A program made the position numbers and the translations under genes. The notes beneath the pieces are model-generated. The model was not told the origin of the DNA. It saw only the letters and a list, made by a program, of their open reading frames with translations, and made no database searches. A stretch of DNA of 64,000 nucleotides from NCBI GenBank assembly GCA_039984715.1, contig JBDWUA010000020.1, positions 62,001-126,000 on the forward strand, given 5' to 3'. Below, piece after piece: positions 50,406 to 58,919 of the stretch. The stretch is from JABSSA01 sp039984715 (GTDB lineage Bacteria > Pseudomonadota > Alphaproteobacteria > Rhodobacterales > Rhodobacteraceae). Each line of letters begins with the position of its first letter. Within the stretch, counting starts at the first letter, position 1.

Positions 50406-51341
50406 ATGTTAGCCCCCGATCAAGTACAATCCTTCAACCAAGACGGTTATCTGGTCTTGCCTGATGTTCTGCCAAAGGATCTGTTGGCGCGCATCCGGGC
50501 AGAATACGTAGATCTATTGCAGGGATTGATCAAAGATTGGGGCCTTGATCATGTTGCGACTGAACGTTTTGAAACGCAATTGATCGCAGCTTATGAAGCT
50601 GGGTATGACTGGTTTCAACCGATGGACATCTCGTTACCGGGTGATCGCATTCAAGCGGACACGCCGATGCATTTTGGCCCAGCTGTGTTTGATATGGTGT
50701 GCGCACCGCAAGTTCTGGATATCGTCGAAAGCCTTTTGGGTCCGGAAATTGAATCCAATCCAATTCAACACGTGCGGATCAAGCCCCCTGCCCGAAACTT
50801 ACGCGAGGCCGAAGCCCGCGCGCATATAACGTCGACTGATTGGCATCAGGATCGCGCCGTTGGTCATCAAGATGCCGATGACACCAATATGGTCACCGTT
50901 TGGTTGGCAATTACAGATGCGACGATGGAAAATGGCTGCCTTAAGGTCAAACCCTTTGCAGGCGCACAGGACATTCTTCCACATTGCCCGCAACGCCAAA
51001 CAGCGATTGCATCTGGGTATATCGACGAAAACGATGCGGTCTCGTTACCAGTTCCGGCTGGCGGCATTGTTTTGCTGCATCCGCTTGTGCCACATGCCTC
51101 GCGCGCCAACATCTCTGGCGGTATCCGCTGGTCCTTTGACCTACGTTACAATATCGCGGGTCAACCTTCGGGCCGCTCGCATTTTCCCAGCTTTTTGGCA
51201 CGCTCCTCCAAACAACCCGGCGATGTTTTGAATTCGTGGCAAGACTGGCGGGCCTTGTGGGACACCGCCCGCGCCGAATGTGCGCAAAATGAACATATCG
51301 AAATCCACCGTTGGCGTTCAGACGCGCCAGCCTGCGCTTAA
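50406..51341 (+). CDS. phytanoyl-CoA dioxygenase (PhyH) family Fe(II)/2-oxoglutarate oxygenase
   Basis: Protein of 311 residues. The iron ligands are His147 and Asp149 in HQDRAVG, with His230 in VPHASRAN. Arg241 in SGGIRWSFDLRYN is placed to bind 2-oxoglutarate. PhyH enzymes hydroxylate or demethylate many small molecules. Lying between TRAP permease genes and a sugar-acid dehydratase, with an 8-nt gap to dctM, it probably acts on the imported compound, for example by oxidative removal of a methyl or other group. That is inference. The catalytic residues look intact. Confidence 0.84.
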   Translation: MLAPDQVQSFNQDGYLVLPDVLPKDLLARIRAEYVDLLQGLIKDWGLDHVATERFETQLIAAYEAGYDWFQPMDISLPGDRIQADTPMHFGPAVFDMVCAPQVLDIVESLLGPEIESNPIQHVRIKPPARNLREAEARAHITSTDWHQDRAVGHQDADDTNMVTVWLAITDATMENGCLKVKPFAGAQDILPHCPQRQTAIASGYIDENDAVSLPVPAGGIVLLHPLVPHASRANISGGIRWSFDLRYNIAGQPSGRSHFPSFLARSSKQPGDVLNSWQDWRALWDTARAECAQNEHIEIHRWRSDAPACA

Positions 51342-51356
51342 TAATAGGTATTCCAG

Positions 51357-52859
51357 ATGCGGCCTTTCGTGCGCCTTGATCCATCAGATAATGTCGTGAC
51401 CGCAACGCGGGAATTGGCGGTTGATACAGCTGTTGAGAACGTCAAAAGTTCGGCGGTTGTCCCTTCAGGACACAAGATCGCGACTTGCGGGATTGCGGCG
51501 AACGAACCGGTGCGAAAATACGCGCAAGTGATAGGATACGCCACGGCTGACATTGCGCCGGGTGATCACGTTCACACGCATAATGTCACCTTCCGCAATA
51601 CCGATGCAGATTATGAATATGGCACGGACCTGCGCCCTGTTGAGGTGAAACGCGAAGATACGTTCATGGGCTATCAGCGCGAAAATGGCCAAGTGGGTAC
51701 ACGCAATTACATTGCCGTTGTCACGTCCGTTAACTGTTCGGCCACAGCAGCGCGTCGCATTGCAGACGCCTTTGGTCCAGACGAATTGGCGAACTATCCA
51801 AATGTTGACGGAGTCGTCGCTTTTGTCCACGGAACCGGATGCGGCATGGCCGGTGACGGTGAAGGGTTTGAGGCTTTGCAACGTGTCATGTGGGGTTATG
51901 CAAAGCACCCTAATCACGCAGGCGTCCTGATGGTCGGGCTTGGCTGCGAAATGAACCAAATCGACTGGCTTCTTGAGGCATATGGGCTGAAACAGGGGCC
52001 TTTGTTTCATACAATGAACATTCAAAATGTAGCGGGCTTGCAACGCACAATTGATTTGGGCGTTGAAAAGGTGCGCGCCATGTTGCCCTTGGCCAATCTG
52101 GCAACGCGATCACCCTGCCCTGTGTCGGAATTGACCGTCGCCTTACAATGCGGTGGGTCGGACGCGTGGTCCGGTATTACGGCAAATCCTGCCTTGGGGT
52201 ATGCGTGTGATTTGCTGGTCGCCCAAGGCGGCAGCGGAGTTTTAGCCGAAACGCCTGAAATCTATGGCGCAGAACATTTGCTGACACGGCGTGCAGCGGA
52301 TACCGCAACAGGCGAAAAACTGGTGTCGCTTATCCGCTGGTGGGAAGATTACACGGCTCGCAACAAGGGAACGATGGACAACAACCCGTCACCGGGGAAC
52401 AAGAAGGGTGGATTGACGACCATTCTGGAAAAATCCCTTGGCGCGGCGGCCAAAGGCGGCACGACACCACTGACCGGCGTTTACAAATACGCGGAAACCG
52501 TCACCTCCAAGGGCTTCGCATTTATGGACAGCCCCGGATACGATCCCGCGTCAGTGACTGGCCAAATCGCGAGCGGCTGTAATCTGGTCTGTTTCACAAC
52601 GGGTCGCGGATCAGCATTTGGGTCAAAACCCGCACCGACAATCAAAGTTGCGACCAATTCCGACATGTTCGCACGCATGCAGGACGACATGGACGTCAAT
52701 GCGGGCACGATCCTGTCCGACGGAGTCAGCGTCGAAGAAAAAGGGCGCGAGATTTACGAGATGTTCTTGCGCATCGCGAGCGGCGAGATGTCCAAATCAG
52801 AGGCGCAGGGCTTGGGCGATTACGAATTTGTACCTTGGCAAATCGGAGCCGTAATGTGA
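51357..52859 (+). CDS. UxaA-family (altronate/galactarate-type) dehydratase
   Basis: Protein of 500 residues combining the small SAF-domain part (about 1-95, with GHKIATCGIAANEPV and GDHVHTHNV) and the large UxaA part in one chain. The large part shows GYQRENGQVGTRNYIAV, HGTGCGM, GLGCEMNQ and LQCGGSDAWSGITANPA, including the conserved cysteines and histidines. The family dehydrates altronate, galactarate or sulfolactate by an iron-dependent mechanism. Its substrate is likely the sugar acid brought in by the TRAP system or made by the PhyH enzyme. The stop shares bases with the next gene's GTG. Confidence 0.87.
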   Translation: MRPFVRLDPSDNVVTATRELAVDTAVENVKSSAVVPSGHKIATCGIAANEPVRKYAQVIGYATADIAPGDHVHTHNVTFRNTDADYEYGTDLRPVEVKREDTFMGYQRENGQVGTRNYIAVVTSVNCSATAARRIADAFGPDELANYPNVDGVVAFVHGTGCGMAGDGEGFEALQRVMWGYAKHPNHAGVLMVGLGCEMNQIDWLLEAYGLKQGPLFHTMNIQNVAGLQRTIDLGVEKVRAMLPLANLATRSPCPVSELTVALQCGGSDAWSGITANPALGYACDLLVAQGGSGVLAETPEIYGAEHLLTRRAADTATGEKLVSLIRWWEDYTARNKGTMDNNPSPGNKKGGLTTILEKSLGAAAKGGTTPLTGVYKYAETVTSKGFAFMDSPGYDPASVTGQIASGCNLVCFTTGRGSAFGSKPAPTIKVATNSDMFARMQDDMDVNAGTILSDGVSVEEKGREIYEMFLRIASGEMSKSEAQGLGDYEFVPWQIGAVM

Positions 52860-53854
52860 CCCGATTGTTGATCGCAGGCACCGGCCTGATCGGGCACAGG
52901 CACCTGGCCCATATCGAAGAACATCCCGATTTTGAATTGGCAGGCATTGTTGATCCTGCCCCCGACAGACGACAACATCCCACTGCGCCCGGCTTTGGCC
53001 GGATTGAAGACGTTGATGTTGCGGCAGATGGGATCATCATTGCGACGCCAACCGACACGCATTGCGCATTGGCAGAAGCCGCCTTTGAAAAAGGCCTGCA
53101 TGTTTTGGTCGAAAAACCGATAGCTGAAACGCTTGAGGAAACGGACCGAATGATCGCTGCATCCAAGGCGGCGGGCAAACATCTTTTGGTTGGTCATCAC
53201 AGACGCCATCACCCGCATGTCGCTAAACTCAAAAGCCTGTTGTCGGCGGGTGCCATCGGTCAACCAGTCGTGGCTCAACTGATTTGGTGTATGCGCAAAC
53301 CAGACGATTATTTCGACATTCCATGGCGGGCAGGACTGAATGGCGCCCCCGTCAAACAAAACCTTATCCACGAGGTGGACACGCTGCGTTGGTTGTTTGG
53401 CGACGTTGTTGAGATCATCGGTTTGGGATCGAACGCTATTCGCCAAGCTGAACGCACAGAAAGTGGCGGGGCTGTGTTGCGGTTTTCCTCGGGATGTTTG
53501 GTGACGATAGCATTCGCTGACACAACGCCGACACCATGGGGGTTTGAAGCAGGCACCGGTGAAAGCCCCGCAATCCCACACACGGCTCAGGATTGTTTGC
53601 GTATTTCCGGCACAAAAGGTGGGATCGAATTCCCGTCCTTGCGTGTGTGGAGTGGTGCCGAGACTTGGAACGATCGCCCGATTGCAGTGGAAAACAAGGC
53701 TCCATCCGGTGTGCCTTTGATCCGTCAACTGGAACATTTTGCAGATGTGATCACAGGGCGTGCGCCGCCACTTGTTACGGGACAGGAAGGTCGGGCATCC
53801 CTTGCTGCAACCCTTCAAATTGAGCAGGCCACACTGCCTGCTTCCATGCGTTGA
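52856..53854 (+). CDS. Gfo/Idh/MocA-family oxidoreductase (first copy)
   Basis: NAD(P)-dependent sugar dehydrogenase of 332 residues: nucleotide motif GTGLIGHRH, the EKP motif in VEKPIAETLEETD, and the substrate-domain block KQNLIHEVDTLRWLFG with the catalytic His. The GTG start forms a GTGA overlap with the UxaA stop; an alternative frame beginning seven codons earlier is unlikely. It closes the TRAP operon. Such enzymes oxidise or reduce sugars, inositols and sugar acids, so the substrate is open. Confidence 0.85.
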   Translation: MTRLLIAGTGLIGHRHLAHIEEHPDFELAGIVDPAPDRRQHPTAPGFGRIEDVDVAADGIIIATPTDTHCALAEAAFEKGLHVLVEKPIAETLEETDRMIAASKAAGKHLLVGHHRRHHPHVAKLKSLLSAGAIGQPVVAQLIWCMRKPDDYFDIPWRAGLNGAPVKQNLIHEVDTLRWLFGDVVEIIGLGSNAIRQAERTESGGAVLRFSSGCLVTIAFADTTPTPWGFEAGTGESPAIPHTAQDCLRISGTKGGIEFPSLRVWSGAETWNDRPIAVENKAPSGVPLIRQLEHFADVITGRAPPLVTGQEGRASLAATLQIEQATLPASMR

Positions 53855-53935
53855 GCCGCGCATAAAATCTAATCCACCGGCTCTTGCACTTACTGAAATG
53901 AAACGAAAACAACGCGTTACACAACATATCTTCCG

Positions 53936-53991
53936 TGATCACAAGGTTTGCAAAGTCGTGCGGCTAGTTTTGCAAACCCCTTTGATCACAA
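53936..53991. promoter_or_regulatory. operator-like repeat cluster before the six-gene chain
   Basis: A perfect inverted repeat GGTTTGCAAA / TTTGCAAACC (53945-53954, 53969-53978) has two palindromic TTTGCAAA cores exactly 22 bp apart, or two helical turns. It is framed by a direct repeat TGATCACAA at 53936-53944 and 53983-53991. The arrangement looks like a dimer-of-dimers regulator site. The nearest genes downstream are a 42-codon frame and then the beta-hydroxyacid dehydrogenase. Confidence 0.55.
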
Positions 53992-54035
53992 TATCTTTGT
54001 TTGAACCTCAACCAGCCTAAGGGAAGGACTTTGCA

Positions 54036-54164
54036 ATGACACATGAAATGCTGACGCAATCACAAAACGCATGCCGTAGTGAAAGCCCGCTGTTCTCAGT
54101 TTGGCTGTCCAAACGACGTGTTGTTTCCATCGCAATCCTCGAAATTCAAAAAGGTCTAAGGTGA
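54036..54164 (+). pseudogene. 42-codon frame, possible vestige of a PIN-domain toxin
   Basis: A short frame with a good GGGAAGGA ribosome site 8 nt before its ATG. Its C-terminal half, VWLSKRRVVSIAILEIQKGLR, resembles the conserved WL...SxxTLxEIxKG segment of VapC/FitB-type PIN-domain toxins (about the third strand and helix). The catalytic aspartates and the rest of the domain are missing, and no antitoxin is near. It may be a relic or only a chance likeness; a leader peptide for the operon behind it is the other option. Confidence 0.3.
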
Positions 54165-54202
54165 CAGGCCTCTCGAACCACATCCTCAAAGGAGACATCA
54201 AA

Positions 54203-55084
54203 ATGAAGAAAATCGGTTTCATCGGCCTTGGATTAATGGGCGGCGCGATGGTTTCGCGTTTACAAGACAAAGGGTATTCGGTTTCCGTTCTGGGCAACCG
54301 TGACCGCACCCAAGTCGACAAGGCATTGGAACGCGGCGCGACCGAAGCTGCAAATGCCAAGTCATTGGCTGAATCGGTTGATATCGTCATGTTGTGTATG
54401 GGCACATCCGACCACGTCGAAGGTCGCATGCGCGGCGATGATGGCGTTATTGCAGGCCTTGAAGCCGGAAAAGTCGTCATCGACTTTGGGACGTCTTTGC
54501 CCGGATCGACAAAGGCGCTTGGCGCTGAGGTTGCGGCATGCGGCGCAACGATGCTGGATGCCCCATTGGGACGCACGCCCAGCCACGCCTTGGACGGTAT
54601 GCTCAATATCATGTGTGCAGGTGACAAAGCCGCGTTTGATTCTGTGCAATCCGTTCTGCAGGACCTTGGCGAAAATGTATTTCACTTAGGGGCATTGGGC
54701 ACAGGGCATACAATCAAGCTGATCAACAACTTTTTCGGCATGACAGTTGCCAATGCGATGGCCGAAGCCTTTGCCATGGCGGACAAAGCCGACGTTCCGC
54801 GTCAAGCATTGTACGATGTTGTTGCCGCAGGTCCTCTTCATTCCAGCATGATGGATTTCGTCAGCGCATATGGTTTGGAAGGCGACGCAAGCAAACTTGC
54901 CTTCAGCATTCGCAACGCCGCGAAGGATGTCGGGTATTACGGACAAATGGCCGATGGTCTTGGGGTCCAATCCATTATGTCTGTGTCTACTAAGTCAGCC
55001 TTGGAGACGGCCCGAGACAACGGACGCGCGGATCAAATGGTCGCTGAAATGGTCGATTTCTTCGCTGAGCGTTTCAAAGGGTGA
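54203..55084 (+). CDS. 3-hydroxyisobutyrate dehydrogenase-family enzyme
   Basis: Beta-hydroxyacid dehydrogenase of 293 residues: nucleotide motif GLGLMGGAM at 8-16, substrate loop DAPLGRTPSHALDG, and catalytic Lys172 in GHTIKLINN. The substrate loop departs from the usual DAPVSGG, with an arginine in it, which may reflect a larger or acidic substrate. The ATG follows an AAAGGAGAC ribosome site; a longer frame is rejected. It is the first of six genes joined by overlapping stops and starts. It shares only the general family with the dehydrogenase at 44.1 kb. Confidence 0.85.
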   Translation: MKKIGFIGLGLMGGAMVSRLQDKGYSVSVLGNRDRTQVDKALERGATEAANAKSLAESVDIVMLCMGTSDHVEGRMRGDDGVIAGLEAGKVVIDFGTSLPGSTKALGAEVAACGATMLDAPLGRTPSHALDGMLNIMCAGDKAAFDSVQSVLQDLGENVFHLGALGTGHTIKLINNFFGMTVANAMAEAFAMADKADVPRQALYDVVAAGPLHSSMMDFVSAYGLEGDASKLAFSIRNAAKDVGYYGQMADGLGVQSIMSVSTKSALETARDNGRADQMVAEMVDFFAERFKG

Positions 55085-55986
55085 ATAACCCGACACCATC
55101 ATTTGGTGCGGATCGTGTCGAACTTGGCATGATCATGATGCTAATGGCCTGGGGGTTCTTCTCCCTGGTCGATACATCTGTGAAATGGTTGGTTCTTGCA
55201 GGGCTTCCGGCCCTGCAATTGGCCTTTGCACGATATGCAGGGCAGTTTGTCATCACCTGCGCGCTGAGCTTACGCAATTTCGGGCCCCTGCCCGTTTTGA
55301 CACGTCAACAGCTTGTCTTGTTGACGATCCGAAGCTCTTTGCTGGCCTCTGCGACCGTATTGAACTTTTACGCGTTGCGGTTTTTGCCTTTGCCCCTGAC
55401 CGCGTCGATCATGTTTTCATCCCCAATATTTGTATCACTTCTGGCGGTACCGCTTTTGGGTGAAAAGATTGGCCGGTGGCGTTGGGGCGCTGTATTGCTG
55501 GGGTTTACCGGTGTTCTTGTGATCGTCCAACCTTTTGGAAATACGTTCCACCCCGCAGCCTTGATCATCATTTATAATGCCTTAGCAATGGCGCTTTTTT
55601 CGATCATCACGCGAAAACTGTCCAATCAGGTGACGCCACAAACAATGCAAATGTTCGTGGGCGGGCTTGGCACAATTGTCCTGTTCCCATTCTTTGTCTT
55701 TTCCTGGCAATTGCCCGAAAGCACATTGAATTGGGCCTTGATGATTGGATTGGGCTTTTGGGCTTGGGCTGGTCACGAAATTTTCACCCGCGCACATGCA
55801 TTCGCCCCAGCGAGCGTGTTGATGCCATTTTCATACAGCTTTATCTTATACCTCAGCCTATCAAGTTATTTGGTCTGGGGTGACTTACCATCGGCGTCGA
55901 CACTGGTTGGCGCTGTCATCATCGTTTTGTCCGGCCTTATAATCTGGTGGCGGGAAAACATTGTTCTAAAACGGAGAACATCATGA
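55081..55986 (+). CDS. EamA/DMT-family transporter
   Basis: Membrane protein of 301 residues with ten helices in two EamA repeats (about 15-145 and 160-290). The first repeat shows ALRFLPLPLTASIMFSSPIFVSLLA, the second AHAFAPASVLMPFSYSF. DMT proteins mostly export metabolites or amino acids. The GTG start overlaps the previous stop (GTGA). In this sugar-acid context it may export an intermediate or import a substrate. No substrate can be assigned by sequence. Confidence 0.85.
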   Translation: MNNPTPSFGADRVELGMIMMLMAWGFFSLVDTSVKWLVLAGLPALQLAFARYAGQFVITCALSLRNFGPLPVLTRQQLVLLTIRSSLLASATVLNFYALRFLPLPLTASIMFSSPIFVSLLAVPLLGEKIGRWRWGAVLLGFTGVLVIVQPFGNTFHPAALIIIYNALAMALFSIITRKLSNQVTPQTMQMFVGGLGTIVLFPFFVFSWQLPESTLNWALMIGLGFWAWAGHEIFTRAHAFAPASVLMPFSYSFILYLSLSSYLVWGDLPSASTLVGAVIIVLSGLIIWWRENIVLKRRTS

Positions 55987-56897
55987 GTTTACGAGTTGTT
56001 TGCATAGGAGAGGCGATGGTCGAACTGTCGCTGGGCAAATCAAATGACCCCAATGCACAAGTCGGATTTGCTGGCGACACTTTGAATACCGCGATCTATC
56101 TCAAACGCGCAGCCCCGCAATTGCAGATCGAATATGCGACCAAACTGGGAACAGACGCTTTTTCCGAACGCATGATCGATATGATGCGTGACGAAGACCT
56201 TGGTGTGGATTTGATCAAACGTGACGATGCGCGCGAGCCGGGCTTATATGCCATTACCACGGATGATCATGGAGAACGCAGTTTTTCATATTGGCGCAGT
56301 GCGTCTGCCGCGACGCAAATGTTGTCAGGTCAATCCATTGATTTGGATGACATGCTGAAAGCAGATGTGGTTTATGCCTCGGCTATTTCTGTCGCGATTT
56401 TGCCGTCCGAGGATCGAACGCGTTTGTTGGACTGGGTCAAATCTTATCGTGCACAAGGTGGACGTTTCGCATTTGATTCCAATTATCGTCCACGATTGTG
56501 GGAAAATCAGGCGCAAGCCCAAAACACCATCAAAGCCTTTTGGAACCAAGCAGATATTGGCCTGCCCAGCGTCGATGACGAGCAAGCCATTTTTGGTGAC
56601 GCAGACGGCGACGCGGTCATCGCCCGATTGAACAGCTGGGGCGTTCGTAGCGGCGCGCTAAAGCGAGGGGCAGAAGGTCCAGCGGCGTTGGATGGAACCG
56701 CGGCCCCCGATTGTCACCCCGCCGACAAGGTTGTGGACAGCACTGCGGCTGGTGACAGCTTTAACGCCGGTTATCTTGGGGCGCTTTTGACGGGCGCCGA
56801 GCATTTGGATTGTTTGTGTGCGGGGCATGAGATGGCCAAAAAGGTCATCGGACATCGTGGTGCCTTGTTGCCCCGTCTGGATAAACTACAATCGTGA
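55983..56897 (+). CDS. PfkB-family sugar kinase (2-keto-3-deoxygluconate kinase-like)
   Basis: Kinase of 304 residues. The opening VVCIGEAMVELSLG, GFAGDTLNTAIYLKR and the ATP-site motif DSTAAGDSFNAGYLG with its catalytic Asp are in place. Features such as FDSNYRPRLWE and DEQAIFGD match 2-keto-3-deoxygluconate kinases. It could phosphorylate KDG from the UxaA or IlvD-type dehydratases, giving KDPG for the Eda aldolase at 38.9 kb. The ATG overlaps the transporter stop, and its stop overlaps the next GTG. Confidence 0.83.
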   Translation: MSLRVVCIGEAMVELSLGKSNDPNAQVGFAGDTLNTAIYLKRAAPQLQIEYATKLGTDAFSERMIDMMRDEDLGVDLIKRDDAREPGLYAITTDDHGERSFSYWRSASAATQMLSGQSIDLDDMLKADVVYASAISVAILPSEDRTRLLDWVKSYRAQGGRFAFDSNYRPRLWENQAQAQNTIKAFWNQADIGLPSVDDEQAIFGDADGDAVIARLNSWGVRSGALKRGAEGPAALDGTAAPDCHPADKVVDSTAAGDSFNAGYLGALLTGAEHLDCLCAGHEMAKKVIGHRGALLPRLDKLQS

Positions 56898-57925
56898 CGC
56901 GCGCCGCTCTCATAGGGCTTGGCATGGTCGCTGACATGCACGCAACGGCCGTCAGAGAGACGCAAGGCAAGGTCGAGCTGTGCGGTGTGATGGCACGAAA
57001 CACTGACAAAACACGGGCTTTTGCGGACAAATTTGGGGATCTCAGGGCATATGACAGCCTTGAGGCCCTTATTCTTGATCGGCCCGATTTTGTCATTCTG
57101 GCCACGCCTCCTGATGCGCGCCTGACATATGTCGAACGCTTGGCCAAGGCCGGTATTCCGATCTTGATGGAAAAACCTATCGAACGCGATACAGCGCAGG
57201 CCAAACGCGTGGTGGACATTTACGAAACGGTTGGCCTTGCCCTTGGCGTTGTTTTGCAACATCGCATGCGCCCGGCGGCGCAGGATCTGATGCGCGTTGT
57301 GCACACTGGCACGCTTGGCGATATCGCAACGGTTGAACTGCGCATTCCGTGGTGGCGTGATCAATCCTATTACGACGCGCCCGGTCGCGGAACGATCGCG
57401 CGCGACGGCGGCGGCGTGTTGATTACGCAAGCCATCCACCAGATCGATTTGATGATACAGTTATGTGGTCCTGTGGCGCATGTTGTTGGCCTGACCAAAA
57501 CGTCGCCTCTTCACCAGATGGAAGCCGAGGATTTCGCAGGTGCCGTCTTGAATTTTGCATCCGGAGCAATTGGAACCTTGGTTGCTTCGGTCACGCATTA
57601 TCCGGGAGGATCAGAAATGCTTGTGTTGAATGGAACGCGTGGAACGGCGGTTTTGTCCGCCGACAACTTGGTCCTTCAACAGCACGGCAAAGAACCGCAG
57701 AGTTTTGGGCAAGGCGACGCCGATACAGGAGGTGGCGCGGATCCAATGGCCTTTTCTCACGCTTGGCATCAATCGGTCATCGAGGATTTTGCCGACGCAA
57801 TTCAAAATGATCGCCAACCTTCAATAACGGGCCGATCTGCCCTGCCCGCTCATGCATTGATTGATGCCATTCATGCGTCATCAAAGTCTGGCTGCATCAC
57901 TCCGGTAGAAACGACACATGTCTAA
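56894..57925 (+). CDS. Gfo/Idh/MocA-family oxidoreductase (second copy)
   Basis: Sugar dehydrogenase of 343 residues: nucleotide motif GLGMVADMH, MEKPIERD with the conserved Lys-Pro, and the His-containing block GGGVLITQAIHQIDLM. The GTG start overlaps the kinase stop. It is followed with 8 nt overlap by the third Gfo/Idh gene. The two are distantly related, so they may catalyse successive steps or form a mixed complex. Substrate unknown. Confidence 0.85.
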   Translation: MTRAALIGLGMVADMHATAVRETQGKVELCGVMARNTDKTRAFADKFGDLRAYDSLEALILDRPDFVILATPPDARLTYVERLAKAGIPILMEKPIERDTAQAKRVVDIYETVGLALGVVLQHRMRPAAQDLMRVVHTGTLGDIATVELRIPWWRDQSYYDAPGRGTIARDGGGVLITQAIHQIDLMIQLCGPVAHVVGLTKTSPLHQMEAEDFAGAVLNFASGAIGTLVASVTHYPGGSEMLVLNGTRGTAVLSADNLVLQQHGKEPQSFGQGDADTGGGADPMAFSHAWHQSVIEDFADAIQNDRQPSITGRSALPAHALIDAIHASSKSGCITPVETTHV

Positions 57926-58919
57926 GTTTCGTATGGGAGTTGTCGGCATCGACCACAGACACATCTATACGATGGTTCAACATATGCAGGACGCCGGTGG
58001 CGAGCTTGTAGGCTGGTGGACAGACGGCACGCCCGGAACCTTGGACGGATTTATCCAACGCTTTGGTGATGAGGGTCGCGTCAATGACGTGGATCAATTG
58101 TTTGACAATTCTAAGATCGACATCATTTTAACCGCCGCAATCCCGTCTGATCGCCCTGCAATAGCCATCAAAGCCATGCAATCGGGCAAAGATGTATTGT
58201 CTGACAAACCCGGATGTCTGACAAATGAAGACTTGATTAATTTACGCGCCACTCAAGCGGCGACCCAACGCATTTGGTCTGTGGACTTTTCAGAACGATT
58301 TGAAGTGCCCTCCGTCACGCTTGCCTCGGAATTGGTAATGGCTGGCGAAATTGGCCAAGTCATTCAGACATTGGGAATTGGTCCGCATCGCTTGAACGCC
58401 CCGACCCGCCCCGATTGGTTTTGGGATCGGTCTCAAAACGGCGGCATTTTGACGGATATTGGATCACATCAGATCGATCAATTCCTACACCTCACAGGTT
58501 CGACTGACGCTGAAGTCGTTTCTGCGTCCGTCGACTGTATTCTGTCGCCCCCGTTTCAGGACTTTGGGCAAATGACCTTAAAATCCGAACACGCCCATGG
58601 GTATGTACGGCTTGACTGGTTTACACCTGATGCTTTGCCGACATGGGGGGATGGACGGCTTTTTGTCCTTGGGACCAAGGGATCGATAGAATTACGCAAG
58701 TATGTCGACATTGGCGGCGCTGATGGGACGGACCATGTCTTATTGGTCAACGGAACCCGCCTTGAACGGATTGAGGCCGCCAATGCCGGACTTCCATTCT
58801 TCAAAAAATTGGCCAATGACATCTTGGACCGCACTGAAACAGCGATGCCTCAGGCGCATCCCTTCACCGTAACCAAGTTGGCAATTGCCGCGCAGACGAT
58901 GGCCGAAACCGCATGTTAG
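57918..58919 (+). CDS. Gfo/Idh/MocA-family oxidoreductase (third copy)
   Basis: Protein of 333 residues. The N-terminal Rossmann motif is unusual, GVVGIDHRHIY instead of GxGxxG; the DKP motif (LSDKPGCLTNED) and GGILTDIGSHQIDQFLH block are clear. The deviant loop weakens the case for ordinary NAD binding. It may be a divergent dehydrogenase or have lost redox activity. It is coupled to both neighbours by overlaps of 8 and 7 nt. Confidence 0.82.
   Translation: MSKFRMGVVGIDHRHIYTMVQHMQDAGGELVGWWTDGTPGTLDGFIQRFGDEGRVNDVDQLFDNSKIDIILTAAIPSDRPAIAIKAMQSGKDVLSDKPGCLTNEDLINLRATQAATQRIWSVDFSERFEVPSVTLASELVMAGEIGQVIQTLGIGPHRLNAPTRPDWFWDRSQNGGILTDIGSHQIDQFLHLTGSTDAEVVSASVDCILSPPFQDFGQMTLKSEHAHGYVRLDWFTPDALPTWGDGRLFVLGTKGSIELRKYVDIGGADGTDHVLLVNGTRLERIEAANAGLPFFKKLANDILDRTETAMPQAHPFTVTKLAIAAQTMAETAC

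Noticed and set aside
56771..57439. 222-codon minus-strand frame across the kinase and Gfo/Idh genes
   Set aside because: It spans two well-supported sense genes and matches no family.
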